Shown: positions 37,005-45,487 of the stretch, piece by piece
Layout: each line of letters starts with the position of its first letter
How positions within the stretch are numbered: position 1 is the stretch's first letter
From: Streptococcus sp. 263_SSPC
GTDB lineage: Bacteria > Bacillota > Bacilli > Lactobacillales > Aerococcaceae
Assembly: GCF_001071995.1 (NCBI RefSeq)
Contig: NZ_JVNU01000027.1
Span: 1-64,000 of the forward strand
Direction of reading: 5' to 3'
DNA: 64,000 bases
The notes under the pieces: generated by a model
What the model was told of the DNA's origin: nothing
What the model saw: only the letters and a program-made list of their open reading frames with translations
Databases searched by the model: none
Translations under genes and position numbers: made by a program

Positions 37005-39065
37005 CACTTGACCAACTCGGATAGTATTTGAAGTTAAGCCGTTTAAAGCTCTTAATTCAGATAATGTTAATCCGTTATTCTTAGCGATACGGAATAAAGT
37101 ATCACCTGCTTGAACTGTGTGAGTTGATGCACCAGTTGAATAGCTTACTGTAGTCGCTTTAGTAGTTGAAGTTGTTGCTTTTACTGAACCAGACACTACT
37201 AATTGTTGACCAGGACGAATTGTGCTTGTTTCTGATAAACCGTTGATTGATAACAATGTTGTTAATGAAATACCGTGGTTATATGCAATACGGTATAAAG
37301 TATCTCCTGCTTTAACAGTATAAGTACCGTTACCAGATGTTGATCCAGCTGATTGATAGCTTACTTGTGTAGCAGTTGCTTGGCTAGCACTTCCAGAAAC
37401 AGATAATGTTTGTCCTGGATGGATTACTGAAGATTGTGATAATCCATTGATGCTTAATAATGTATTTAAGCTCACTCCTGAACGACGAGCGATACTGTAT
37501 AAGGTATCACCTGCTTGAACTGTATATGTCCCAGAAGTTGATGTTGTTTTAGATGGCGTGTATCCAGCAGATACAGTACGTCCATCTGATTGACCAACTG
37601 TTAAGCTTTGTCCAGGGAAAATAATTGAAGATTGTGATAATCCGTTGATGCTTAATAATGTATTTAAGCTCACTCCTGAACGACGAGCGATACTGTATAA
37701 GGTATCACCTGCTTGAACTGTATATGTTCCTGAAGTTGATGTTGAAGTCGCTGTTGTTTTAGATGGTGTGTATCCAGCAGATACTGTACGTCCATCTGAT
37801 TGACCCACTGTTAAACTTTGTCCAGGGAAAATAACTGATGATTGTGATAATCCGTTGATGCTTAATAATGTGTTTAAGTTCATTCCAGACCGACGTGCAA
37901 TACTGTATAAAGTATCGCCAGATTGAACAATGTAGTTACCTCCGCTTGTGCGAATTGAAGCAGTATTTGTTTTAACAACTGTTGATGCAGATTCTCCACC
38001 TACAACACGTAATGTTTGACCTGGTTGGATTACGCTTGAAGTAGAAATTCCATTTGCTGAAATTAATTGAGATAAACTCATACCGAATTTACGGCTAATT
38101 CCATATAATGTATCCCCTGCTTTAACAGTGTAGTAACCATTTGCAGTTGCTTTAGCAGTAGAAGAAACTGATTGTGTACTTACTGTTGTAGCAACTGTAG
38201 AATTTGTTTGTTGTGTTAGTGTACCTAAAGATAATGTTTGGCCAGGATAAATCACTGATGAAGTTGATAAAGCATTCACTGATAATAATTGGTCCACACT
38301 TACACCAGCTTTACGGCTGATACCGTATAAGGTATCACCTGCTTGAACTGTGTATTGTCCACCAACTGAAGAAGTTCTTTCTTCAATGCCAGAAGCAATT
38401 GCAGTTGCAGTTCCATTATCATATTTTGTTAATCCATATTGCTCAATAATACGGTTTAATTTTGCATAGTAAGCAGTATCTGTTGCATAACGTCCTGTTA
38501 AGTAACGTGTAGCATCTTGATAGCTGTTTGTACGGCTCTTCCATGCACCTGAATAGAACATTGGCGCACCTTTAATACCGTTAATAATTTTATCTACATA
38601 GTCATCCATAGACTCTTTGTAAGAAGGATATTTTCTGAAGTTGTCGTAAATACCATAGTATTTTTGAGCTCCAGCATCTTCTAATGTATACATGTTTACA
38701 GATTGACCGTTGTAGTTCCCTTTCACACCAAACAAGTTGTGGTTTGGTTCAGCAGATAATGCACTAGTTCCCCATGCAGATTCTAACGCTGCCTGTGCAA
38801 TCATTACTGAAGTATATACATCTTTTCCTTCTGTAGCTTGTTGAGCTGCAGGAATAATTTTATTCAAGAATTGTTGTGCTGGTGATTGTAATTGATTTGA
38901 AGTAACTGTATAGGCATGTGATTTTGGCGAAAGTACTAATCCCGCTACTGTAGTCGCTCCAACAACTGCAACTGTTTTTTGTAAGTTTTTATTTGCAGAC
39001 TTTAAAGCTTTCATTTGTTTTTCCTTTTTCAAACGTAAATATCTTTCGTGTTTTGTTTCTGTCAT
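36987..39065 (-). CDS. secreted glucosaminidase with seven LysM repeats
   Basis: This is a peptidoglycan hydrolase of the AtlA / muramidase-2 type. The protein has 692 aa from the ATG at 39065, which has GGAGG 8 nt upstream. A long basic N-terminus leads into a hydrophobic segment ending in KSHA, a likely signal peptide. The glucosaminidase domain (about 60-205) has the catalytic Glu in AQAALESAWGTSAL and NLFGVKG. Seven LysM modules follow, each starting near YTVxAGDTL, separated by Ser/Thr-rich linkers. Modules 3 to 5 are nearly identical, with the linker GQSDGRTVSAGYTPSKTT repeated. It is monocistronic in appearance and its 3' end overlaps the leuS promoter. Confidence 0.93.
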   Translation of the reverse strand: MTETKHERYLRLKKEKQMKALKSANKNLQKTVAVVGATTVAGLVLSPKSHAYTVTSNQLQSPAQQFLNKIIPAAQQATEGKDVYTSVMIAQAALESAWGTSALSAEPNHNLFGVKGNYNGQSVNMYTLEDAGAQKYYGIYDNFRKYPSYKESMDDYVDKIINGIKGAPMFYSGAWKSRTNSYQDATRYLTGRYATDTAYYAKLNRIIEQYGLTKYDNGTATAIASGIEERTSSVGGQYTVQAGDTLYGISRKAGVSVDQLLSVNALSTSSVIYPGQTLSLGTLTQQTNSTVATTVSTQSVSSTAKATANGYYTVKAGDTLYGISRKFGMSLSQLISANGISTSSVIQPGQTLRVVGGESASTVVKTNTASIRTSGGNYIVQSGDTLYSIARRSGMNLNTLLSINGLSQSSVIFPGQSLTVGQSDGRTVSAGYTPSKTTATSTSTSGTYTVQAGDTLYSIARRSGVSLNTLLSINGLSQSSIIFPGQSLTVGQSDGRTVSAGYTPSKTTSTSGTYTVQAGDTLYSIARRSGVSLNTLLSINGLSQSSVIHPGQTLSVSGSASQATATQVSYQSAGSTSGNGTYTVKAGDTLYRIAYNHGISLTTLLSINGLSETSTIRPGQQLVVSGSVKATTSTTKATTVSYSTGASTHTVQAGDTLFRIAKNNGLTLSELRALNGLTSNTIRVGQVLKVSK
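37433..37937 (-). repeat. tandem repeats encoding near-identical LysM modules
   Basis: The 97-bp stretch at 37433-37529 reappears at 37631-37727 with a single base difference, and a more diverged copy begins at 37841. The unit lengths are 198 and 210 bp; the 12-bp difference is in the Ser/Thr linker. This is recent in-frame duplication, and module number may vary between strains. Confidence 0.9.
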
Positions 39066-39225
39066 CCTTTTTTCCTCCATCTAAAATCTAATTCGTTATT
39101 CATTATAGTAGGATAAACTCTTTTGTGTAGGGGAACGTTGCACGAACACGCAAATCGTCGTATACTCTTAATATCCGTAAAAATTATGTAACAAAATGTA
39201 AAATTTTAGTTAAGAGGTGCTTATT

Positions 39226-39786
39226 TTGAAGAATGCACAGCAATTTAGTCACGAAATGATTCTTGCAACAAATTTAGAAGATGGAATCTTTATCGACGCA
39301 ACCGCAGGAAATGGACATGACACACTTTTTCTGGCACAACATATAGGAAATACTTCAAAAATTCTCGCTTTTGATATTCAAGAGCAAGCAATTTTACAAA
39401 CAAGACAATTATTACAAAATCATGACTTAGAGCATAAAGTGACCTGTATTTTGGACTCACACGCTCAACTTTCGAATTATTTAGAAGAAAAAGATTTAGT
39501 CCGATTAGCGATTTTTAATCTTGGATATTTACCAGGAAGTGATAAAAAAATCATCACAACCCCCTCTTCCACTCTGGAAGCCATCCGCATTTTACTAGAT
39601 CGATTAGAGAAAAATGGAAAAGTAATTATCGTTTCCTACTATGGTCATGATGGTGGTTTAGAAGAAAAAGATTCTGTCGAAGAACTCATCAAGACTCTTC
39701 CACAAAAAGAATGGTCCGCATTAAAATATCAATTCATCAATCAAATCAACTGCCCTCCGATTTGTTATGTCATAGAAAAAAAGTAG
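39226..39786 (+). CDS. class I SAM-dependent methyltransferase (putative rRNA methylase, YtqB-like)
   Basis: This protein of about 186 aa fits the YtqB / rRNA_methylase family (PF06962). The SAM motif DATAGNGHDTLFLA is near residues 25-38, followed by ILAFDIQEQAI and the NLGYLPGSDK motif of the family. The best start is a TTG at 39226, 6 nt behind an AGAGGTG site; a GTG three codons upstream overlaps that site. The substrate is not established. It is a plus-strand gene convergent with metK. Confidence 0.87.
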   Translation: MKNAQQFSHEMILATNLEDGIFIDATAGNGHDTLFLAQHIGNTSKILAFDIQEQAILQTRQLLQNHDLEHKVTCILDSHAQLSNYLEEKDLVRLAIFNLGYLPGSDKKIITTPSSTLEAIRILLDRLEKNGKVIIVSYYGHDGGLEEKDSVEELIKTLPQKEWSALKYQFINQINCPPICYVIEKK

Positions 39787-39815
39787 AAAATTACCATATA
39801 TGGTAATTTTCTACT
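39782..39815 (+). terminator. palindromic terminator of the methyltransferase gene
   Basis: Arms at 39782-39796 and 39801-39815 form a perfect 15-bp stem with a TATA loop. The stop codon is inside the left arm. The stem is AT-rich and the U tail is part of the right arm. Confidence 0.6.
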
Positions 39816-39852
39816 AAAAACAAAATCCAACCTCTTATTAGAGGTTGGATTT
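39816..39852 (-). terminator. metK terminator
   Basis: A perfect 13-bp stem (39823-39835 and 39840-39852) with a TATT loop is followed on the minus strand by TGTTTTT. Confidence 0.85.
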
Positions 39853-39862
39853 CTTCATTATA

Positions 39863-41035
39863 TTAAGCAAAATAAGCTTTTAACTCTTCTACTTTATTCA
39901 ATTGTTCCCATGGAAGTTCAATATCTGTTCTACCGAAATGACCGTAAGCGGCTGTTTGTTGGTAGATTGGTCTACGTAAGTTTAATGTTTCGATAATTCC
40001 TTTTGGAGTTAGTCGGAACTCTTTACGAATGACTTCAATAATCTTATCTTCTGGAACATGGTTCGTACCGAATGTATCTACAGCGATAGAAACTGGTTGT
40101 GCTACCCCAATCGCATAGGCTAATTGGATTTCGCATTTATCAGCAAGACCAGCTGCTACGACGTTTTTAGCAATGTAACGCGCTGCATAACTTGCAGAAC
40201 GGTCAACTTTTGTAGAGTCTTTACCAGAGAAAGCTCCACCACCATGACGTGCATAACCACCATAAGTATCAACAATGATTTTACGTCCTGTTAAACCAGA
40301 GTCTCCTACAGGTCCACCGATAACGAATTTACCAGTTGGATTAATAAAGTAACGAGTTTCTTCGTCAAGTAACTCAGCTGGTACAACTGGTTTTACAACA
40401 TACTCTAAAACATCTTTTCTGATTTGCTCTTGAGAAATTTCTTCATCATGTTGTGTACTTACTACGATTGTATCAATACGTTTTACTTGGTGTTCAGGTG
40501 TGTATTCAATTGTCACTTGAACTTTACCATCTGGTCCTAAGTAATCTAATTGTTTTTCTTTACGAACTTTTGCAAGTTGGTATGCTAACTTATGACTTAA
40601 GTCGATTGGTAGTGGCATATATGATTCAGTTTCGTTTGTTGCATAACCAAACATTAATCCTTGGTCTCCTGCTCCAAACTCTTCCGCTTGTCCACGAGTT
40701 TCTAATGCATCGTCAACACCCATTGCGATATCTGGTGATTGTTTATCGAGTGAAACTAATACAGCAACTGAATCTGCATCATATCCATATTTACGGTCTG
40801 TATAACCGATTTTACGGATTGTATCACGAGCTACTTGTTGATAATCGACAACAGCACTTGTTGTGATTTCTCCTACTAATACGACTAAACCAGTGTTTAC
40901 TACTGTCTCACAGGCTACACGCGCTGTTGGATCTTGAGCAAGAATGGCATCTAAAATACCATCACTAATTTGGTCTGCGATTTTATCGGGATGTCCTTCT
41001 GTTACGGATTCCGATGTAAATAAAATTTTTTCCAT
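39863..41035 (-). CDS. metK: S-adenosylmethionine synthetase
   Basis: MetK makes SAM from methionine and ATP. The 390-aa protein has [20 protein letters not shown] at the N-terminus (ATP/Met binding), [12 protein letters not shown], and the [16 protein letters not shown] signature. The ATG at 41035 with GGGGGA spaced 7 nt is chosen over an upstream in-frame ATG at 41050, which precedes that site. A SAM-III (SMK box) leader contains the ribosome-binding site, giving feedback control by its own product. Confidence 0.97.
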   Translation of the reverse strand: MEKILFTSESVTEGHPDKIADQISDGILDAILAQDPTARVACETVVNTGLVVLVGEITTSAVVDYQQVARDTIRKIGYTDRKYGYDADSVAVLVSLDKQSPDIAMGVDDALETRGQAEEFGAGDQGLMFGYATNETESYMPLPIDLSHKLAYQLAKVRKEKQLDYLGPDGKVQVTIEYTPEHQVKRIDTIVVSTQHDEEISQEQIRKDVLEYVVKPVVPAELLDEETRYFINPTGKFVIGGPVGDSGLTGRKIIVDTYGGYARHGGGAFSGKDSTKVDRSASYAARYIAKNVVAAGLADKCEIQLAYAIGVAQPVSIAVDTFGTNHVPEDKIIEVIRKEFRLTPKGIIETLNLRRPIYQQTAAYGHFGRTDIELPWEQLNKVEELKAYFA

Positions 41036-41042
41036 TTCTTTT

Positions 41043-41099
41043 TCCCCCATTCAATTCCGGTTACAAGGCATCTACACATTGTGTATCCTTTCGGGAATA
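41043..41099 (-). promoter_or_regulatory. SAM-III (SMK box) translational riboswitch of metK
   Basis: On the minus strand the RNA contains TTCCCGAAAGGAT, a short variable hairpin (ACACA/TGTGT), AGATGCCTTGTAACCG and GGGGGA. The conserved blocks match the Enterococcus faecalis SMK box as I recall it. The Shine-Dalgarno GGGGG can pair with the upstream TTCCC when SAM binds, blocking translation. This class is typical of Lactobacillales metK. Confidence 0.93.
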
Positions 41100-41116
41100 T
41101 CATTTTTAACTTTCTC

Positions 41117-41125
41117 ATTATAGCA
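41117..41125 (-). promoter_or_regulatory. metK extended -10 promoter
   Basis: On the minus strand TG-C-TATAAT (TATAAT at 41117-41122) lies just upstream of the SMK box. The -35 is poor. Confidence 0.6.
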
Positions 41126-41182
41126 TTTATTGTAAAAAAAGATAGCAAAAACTACTATTATATGAACATTTTTTTCAAACAA

Positions 41183-41214
41183 AAGAAAAAAGCCTAAGTT
41201 CAAAGACTTAGACT
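41183..41214 (-). terminator. terminator of the LPxTG gene
   Basis: A 9-bp stem with one G-U pair (41191-41199 and 41206-41214) is followed on the minus strand by TTTTTTCTTTTG. Confidence 0.8.
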
Positions 41215-41236
41215 TTCTTCAAGAGGATTTATTCTA

Positions 41237-42925
41237 TTATTTTACTTCTTTACGAACAATTGCGTATGCGCCAACTAATAACACACTTGCGATTACAACT
41301 AGAAGATTGTAGTTTGTTGTACCTGTATTTGGTAATTCAGGTTTTTCTTCTGTTGTTGTTGTATTTTCAGTTGTCACTACTGTACTTGGCCCTTCTGTTG
41401 TTGTTGTAACAGTTGTAGGTGCCTCAGTCGTAGTTGTCACTGTTGTTGGAGCTTCCGTTGTTGTGACTGTTGTTGGAGCTTCAGTAGTTGTTGTGACTGT
41501 TGTTGGAGCTTCAGTAGTTGTTGTGACTGTCGTAGGAGCTTCTGTCGTTGTTGTAGCTGTCGTAGGAGCTTCCGTTGTTGTTGTTGACGTTGTAGTAGTC
41601 GTCGTTGTTGTAGTTGTTGTTGTCTCTTCTTTCGGATTCACGATTGTTTTTGTAACTGCGTGATCTGTTCCAAAATCTTCAACATTAACTACAGTATCAG
41701 CGTCTTTAATAACGTGACCAGAAGGAGCTTCAATTTCAGTTAAAATATACTTATCTTTTAACAATTTGTTAACTGCAATGCTACCATTTTCATCTGACTC
41801 AAACTCACCAATAACTTGATTATTTGCTTGACGAACAACTCTAAACTTAGCACCTTTAAGAGGTTGATTTGCATCATCTACTTTATGAATATTGATTGAG
41901 TACACATAACCAACACCAGAACCACCAGCGACTTGAACTGCAGCAATGTTAGTTACATCTTTGCTCTCAATCTCTTTACCTTTAAGAGTTGCCTCGTTTT
42001 TCAAAAGTTCACCATCTACAGGTTCATAATTCAATTGTACGTTATAATCGATACGGTATTGATCTTGATCAGTAATATCACCTAAATCAATAACAAATGA
42101 TTGTCCATCTTCACTGATTGTTATCTTGTATTGATCAGTTACGTCGACGCGATTAGAGAATACCCACTCACCAGTTTCGTAAGAAAACTTACCTTTGGTA
42201 ACTTTGATACTATCTTTTACATAGGATGCATTAGTAAATCTCAAGTGATCTTCAATTGTTACACCCTTGATATTTTGTTTGTTACGATTGACAGAAATTG
42301 TGTATTGAACTTCTTTATGATTTTCGCTATTAACCCAGCTAGTCTTTGTTAAAAGTCTTGGGTCACCGTCCCCGATACCTTTAAATGTTACTTTACCAGC
42401 TATTTTTGTTACTGAGTTCACTGTCACTTCAATTGGAATTTCTCCTTGTTGAGGGTGTTTTTTGAAGTCAATTCGTGCATAGAAGAAGAAAGACCCGTTT
42501 GTATCAGAGTGCGTTTCAACATAATTTGTATACGTTAATGTTAATTTTTTGTTTTCAGCATCAACTGTAGCATGAGCGATAATTTCATTTGTATTAATAT
42601 CACGAATTTCAAAACTATTGGATGTGATAATTAATGCATCTGGAACGGTAACTGTAGTTTGGTCACCTGCTTTAACATTCTTACCTGCTAAATCATATGT
42701 TGCATTAATTCGGAAGGTAGCCCATTGTTCTAAATCCCAATTTAGATTTCCACCTTCGTTATTTGTTACATTAACAATTGTAATGGTATCTGCAAATTTA
42801 CCAGTCACAGAAACTGCAGGTGTCGTTTCTTCAGCAGATGCATTATGAGAAGCTAATGTGAAAAGTGCTGTTAATAAAAATAGTAAGAACGAAAAAATCC
42901 CCAATTTTTTCCCATTTCTGTTCAT
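41237..42925 (-). CDS. LPxTG cell-wall-anchored surface adhesin, MSCRAMM-like
   Basis: The 562-aa precursor has a signal peptide (about 1-31, ending ASA). A two-part adhesin-like region follows (about 35-330) whose GKxADTITI, TVPDALII and VTIEDHL strands resemble the Ig-like N2/N3 folds of collagen- or fibrinogen-binding MSCRAMMs. Next is a SpaA/Cna-B-like domain (about 342-430, INIHKVDDANQPLKGAKF). A threonine-rich stalk with repeated TTTEAPTTVT units runs from about 434 to 525. It ends with LPNTG (531-535), a membrane segment and a positively charged tail for sortase anchoring. The ligand is unknown. No sortase gene is in the window. Confidence 0.92.
   Translation of the reverse strand: MNRNGKKLGIFSFLLFLLTALFTLASHNASAEETTPAVSVTGKFADTITIVNVTNNEGGNLNWDLEQWATFRINATYDLAGKNVKAGDQTTVTVPDALIITSNSFEIRDINTNEIIAHATVDAENKKLTLTYTNYVETHSDTNGSFFFYARIDFKKHPQQGEIPIEVTVNSVTKIAGKVTFKGIGDGDPRLLTKTSWVNSENHKEVQYTISVNRNKQNIKGVTIEDHLRFTNASYVKDSIKVTKGKFSYETGEWVFSNRVDVTDQYKITISEDGQSFVIDLGDITDQDQYRIDYNVQLNYEPVDGELLKNEATLKGKEIESKDVTNIAAVQVAGGSGVGYVYSINIHKVDDANQPLKGAKFRVVRQANNQVIGEFESDENGSIAVNKLLKDKYILTEIEAPSGHVIKDADTVVNVEDFGTDHAVTKTIVNPKEETTTTTTTTTTTTSTTTTEAPTTATTTTEAPTTVTTTTEAPTTVTTTTEAPTTVTTTEAPTTVTTTTEAPTTVTTTTEGPSTVVTTENTTTTEEKPELPNTGTTNYNLLVVIASVLLVGAYAIVRKEVK
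41378..41624 (-). repeat. Thr-rich stalk repeats in the LPxTG gene
   Basis: Six units of the 10-aa motif TTTEAPTTxT (30 bp) are visible, one shortened to nine residues by loss of a threonine codon, plus a diverged EGPST unit. A stretch of threonine codons (41576-41624) precedes them. Length changes would stay in frame and alter stalk length. Confidence 0.9.
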
Positions 42926-43233
42926 CGTACTTTCCTCTTTTCTTATTAAATTGATGGTAAAAATTACCTCTCCCGTTCATTTTATCACATTTAATTTCTA
43001 ATTAATACCTTAAAAGTGAAATTCACCGCGTTTTTATCATCCTTTTTTCAAAGAAATTTTCCCCAAATGCTCAGAATCCTTAAAAAATAAAGCGTTTTAG
43101 TGGTTTGTTTTCTTTGAACTAATTAAAAAACACACAATCATTTCTGTTCTAAAAGCCCTTAAACAACGCCCAACCTTGACAAGAACTCTATTATTACCTA
43201 TCATTAAGCTATACTTAAGAATGAGGTATTATT
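42926..43233. other. 308-bp AT-rich divergent intergenic region
   Basis: This region separates the minus-strand adhesin from the plus-strand membrane-protein gene. It holds the membrane-protein promoter (43176-43204) and a 10-bp inverted repeat with arms at 43047-43056 and 43109-43118, spaced 52 bp. I see no convincing promoter for the adhesin (weak AT-rich hexamers only), and no small gene or terminator. Confidence 0.6.
43176..43204 (+). promoter_or_regulatory. promoter of the membrane-protein gene, TTGACA-17-TATCAT
   Basis: A consensus TTGACA -35 (43176-43181) and a TATCAT -10 (43199-43204) have a 17-bp spacer, 29 bp before the ATG. Confidence 0.75.
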
Positions 43234-44055
43234 ATGAATAATGAATCGCAGACGATATCAATCGAAAGCATTCTTCACCAAGCAACTACCCCGTGGTTGA
43301 GCTTTGTCTTAGCACCGCTTGGTTATTGCTTTATCGGTTTGATTCTTGCATTAAGACAACAGCAATTTCATTTTTTGCATTTTGTCGTATTATTTTTATT
43401 TTTTGTAACTATTTATTTACAAGAAAATTCATATCGAAAACTAGCACTACATCCCGAAAAGAAGAAATTACCAGTCATTGCATTAACGAATATCATTCTC
43501 TTTGCAATTCTCTTCTATTTCTTCCAAACAGTGACTTTAAGAGTGGTTCTACTACTCTTTGCGATTGTATTGTTTAATCATACAAATCTATTTGAAGTGA
43601 AGATTAATGAAGTATCTTATATTTATCACTTACTGTTAAATGGAATTGCAAAATACTATATCGCAAACTTCGTGACAGTATATGTACTCAGTGGTAATGT
43701 AACGACTGCTATTAGCGCACAACTCTTCCAATATGTTTTGTTTGGACTATATGTTTCTCATATCAAGACGAAACTCACAGAGCGAAAAGAAGGCAAAAGA
43801 CATTTCGGTGCTGTGGCTGCTATCTTTAATGTATTTGTCAGCTTGTCATGGCTAGTTGGAACAGTTGTTTACTACTTATGGTATTTGAATCACTTAAATA
43901 TTTTGGGAATCATTTTATTCTCATTATCATTGTTAATTCCGATTCTCTATCAAATCCACTTTAGAAAACAGTACACTGTTAATCGATTAATCACATACCT
44001 TCATTGGTATTTAGTCGTGATGTCTGTTTTATATGGATTCTTTATTACAATTTAA
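43234..44055 (+). CDS. unrecognised polytopic membrane protein, 273 aa
   Basis: I cannot name this family. The protein is very hydrophobic, with about eight or nine predicted membrane segments, a soluble N-terminus of about 20 residues and basic cytoplasmic loops (SHIKTKLTERKEGKRHFG). The segment count and length recall UbiA-type prenyltransferases, but the Asp-rich NDxxD motifs are absent, so that function is not supported. The start is a clear ATG behind GAGG at 7 nt, with a good promoter. It stands alone on the plus strand and ends at a bidirectional terminator shared with nth. Confidence 0.8.
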   Translation: MNNESQTISIESILHQATTPWLSFVLAPLGYCFIGLILALRQQQFHFLHFVVLFLFFVTIYLQENSYRKLALHPEKKKLPVIALTNIILFAILFYFFQTVTLRVVLLLFAIVLFNHTNLFEVKINEVSYIYHLLLNGIAKYYIANFVTVYVLSGNVTTAISAQLFQYVLFGLYVSHIKTKLTERKEGKRHFGAVAAIFNVFVSLSWLVGTVVYYLWYLNHLNILGIILFSLSLLIPILYQIHFRKQYTVNRLITYLHWYLVVMSVLYGFFITI

Positions 44056-44058
44056 ATC

Positions 44059-44092
44059 AAAAAAAGGTTGGACAATGTCCAACCTTTTTTTT
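44059..44092. terminator. bidirectional terminator between the membrane-protein gene and nth
   Basis: A stem of about 12 bp around GGTTGGA/TCCAACC (loop 44073-44077) is flanked by A and T runs on both sides, so it works in both directions. Confidence 0.88.
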
Positions 44093-44729
44093 ACACTTCT
44101 TTTTGTCCATATGCACAAATATCGAGTAATGGACAACTTGCACATTTTGGCTTTCTGGCAATACAATGATATCTTCCAAAGAAAATCATCCAGTGATGGG
44201 CTTTCCCCCATAATTCTTTCGGTACTTTTTTACAAAGCGTCTCTTCAACCTCTAGCACACTGGCAGATTGTTTCACGATTTGAAGGCGTTTGGATACACG
44301 CTCAACATGAGTATCTACTGCAAATGCAGGTAATCCAAATGCGACGCTTAGCACCACATTTGCTGTCTTTCGCCCAACTCCTGCTAGTTGCACCAACTCT
44401 TCTCTTGTTTGTGGAACCTCTCCGTTAAATCGTTCAACCAATTGTTGAGCACACAGACGAATATTCTTTGCCTTATTTCTGTAAAGACCTAAGGATTGAA
44501 TACACTCAATCACCACTTCTTCTTCACTATTCGCTAAGGCGTGCGCATTTGGATAAATCGCAAACAATTTTGGAGTGACTTTATTCACACCTTTATCGGT
44601 TGCTTGCGCGCTGAGAATAGTCGCAATCAGCAATTGAAACGGCGTCTCGTGATCCAGTTCGCAATGAGCATCTGGAAATAGTTTTTGCATTTCGAGAACT
44701 GCTTGTAATGTTTTTGCTTTTGATAACAT
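44091..44729 (-). CDS. nth: endonuclease III
   Basis: Nth is a DNA glycosylase/AP lyase for oxidised pyrimidines. The 212-aa protein has the helix-hairpin-helix region (LVQLAGVGRKTANVVL), the catalytic Asp in FAVDTHVERVSKRL, and a 4Fe-4S cluster motif C-x6-C-x2-C-x5-C (CIARKPKCASCPLLDIC). It follows dnaD by 1 nt, the conserved dnaD-nth pair. Confidence 0.97.
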   Translation of the reverse strand: MLSKAKTLQAVLEMQKLFPDAHCELDHETPFQLLIATILSAQATDKGVNKVTPKLFAIYPNAHALANSEEEVVIECIQSLGLYRNKAKNIRLCAQQLVERFNGEVPQTREELVQLAGVGRKTANVVLSVAFGLPAFAVDTHVERVSKRLQIVKQSASVLEVEETLCKKVPKELWGKAHHWMIFFGRYHCIARKPKCASCPLLDICAYGQKEV

Positions 44730-44730
44730 C

Positions 44731-45420
44731 TTATCTCTTCACCCAATTCACTAATGGAACTGATTGACTAGCAGTTTCATTTGGTTTTACGTCTACTTGT
44801 GCATTCTTCGTACGAGTTTCAGACGCTGCTAATTGTTGCGCAGATTGAATCCCTTTGTTCTTCCACGCCAGTAAAATACGGTCAATATATTTCACATTAT
44901 GCGCTTGATTTAAGACGGCTTCTTTTAAGGCAGCCACGATTAATTCCTGTGGATACTTGTCGTTATGAATCCATCCAGAAATCATCTCAATTTCAAATCC
45001 ACTTAACTGACGATTAAATTCTTGTTCGATCAATGATAGCACATTGACATCTTTTTGCGACATCTTTTCAACACTAAAAGAGTTTTGCTTAAATAACACT
45101 TCTAGTTGACGAAGAAGCGGTTTAAAGCTATAGTAATCCACTTTTTTCCCGTCTTGTGCTTCGCGCTGTTTAATCTCTAACACTTGTCGATCCATTAAAT
45201 GTTGAATAATGCTAAACAATTGTCTTTCGTCGACTCCAAATTGTTGGCAAGTTTCTCGAATATTTAACACAAATGATTCTTCTGGATGTCGTTGCATTAA
45301 CCATGCAATTAATAAGCATTCATCTGCAGTCAATTGCAATTTTCGGTAATTTTGAAGTAATGCATTTGGAACAGACGTACTGCCACTATAAATCCAATGT
45401 TCTTGGAATGTTAATGCCAT
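44731..45420 (-). CDS. dnaD: DNA replication protein DnaD
   Basis: DnaD is a primosomal protein of Gram-positive replication initiation and restart. The 229-aa protein has the N-terminal winged-helix domain (about 1-110) and the C-terminal DnaD_C domain (about 120-195, EQEFNRQLSGFEIEMISGW and YIDRILLAWKNKGI). It begins after the asnS terminator, behind a GGGAGG site, and is likely transcribed by read-through or a weak local promoter. It forms an operon with nth. Confidence 0.95.
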   Translation of the reverse strand: MALTFQEHWIYSGSTSVPNALLQNYRKLQLTADECLLIAWLMQRHPEESFVLNIRETCQQFGVDERQLFSIIQHLMDRQVLEIKQREAQDGKKVDYYSFKPLLRQLEVLFKQNSFSVEKMSQKDVNVLSLIEQEFNRQLSGFEIEMISGWIHNDKYPQELIVAALKEAVLNQAHNVKYIDRILLAWKNKGIQSAQQLAASETRTKNAQVDVKPNETASQSVPLVNWVKR

Positions 45421-45435
45421 TTTTTGACCTCCCTC

Positions 45436-45474
45436 TTTTAAAAAAGAGCCAACGACTCATGTCAGCGGCTCTTT
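45436..45474 (-). terminator. asnS terminator
   Basis: A long imperfect stem with outer arms AAAGAGCC/GGCTCTTT (45443-45450 and 45467-45474) is followed on the minus strand by a T6 tract and AAAAG. It separates asnS from dnaD. Confidence 0.75.
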
Positions 45475-45487
45475 CATATTCTTTTTA

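Noticed and set aside
37100-38350. CRISPR-like direct repeats
   Set aside because: The repeats are about 200 bp apart, in frame within a LysM protein gene, and lack the short repeat/spacer pattern and any cas gene.
41463-41663. Valine-rich plus-strand open frame
   Set aside because: It is the antisense shadow of the threonine repeats of the LPxTG gene; low-complexity Thr codons read as Val on the other strand.
43234-44055. UbiA/MenA prenyltransferase
   Set aside because: Length and membrane segments fit, but the required Asp-rich motifs are missing, so no function was assigned.
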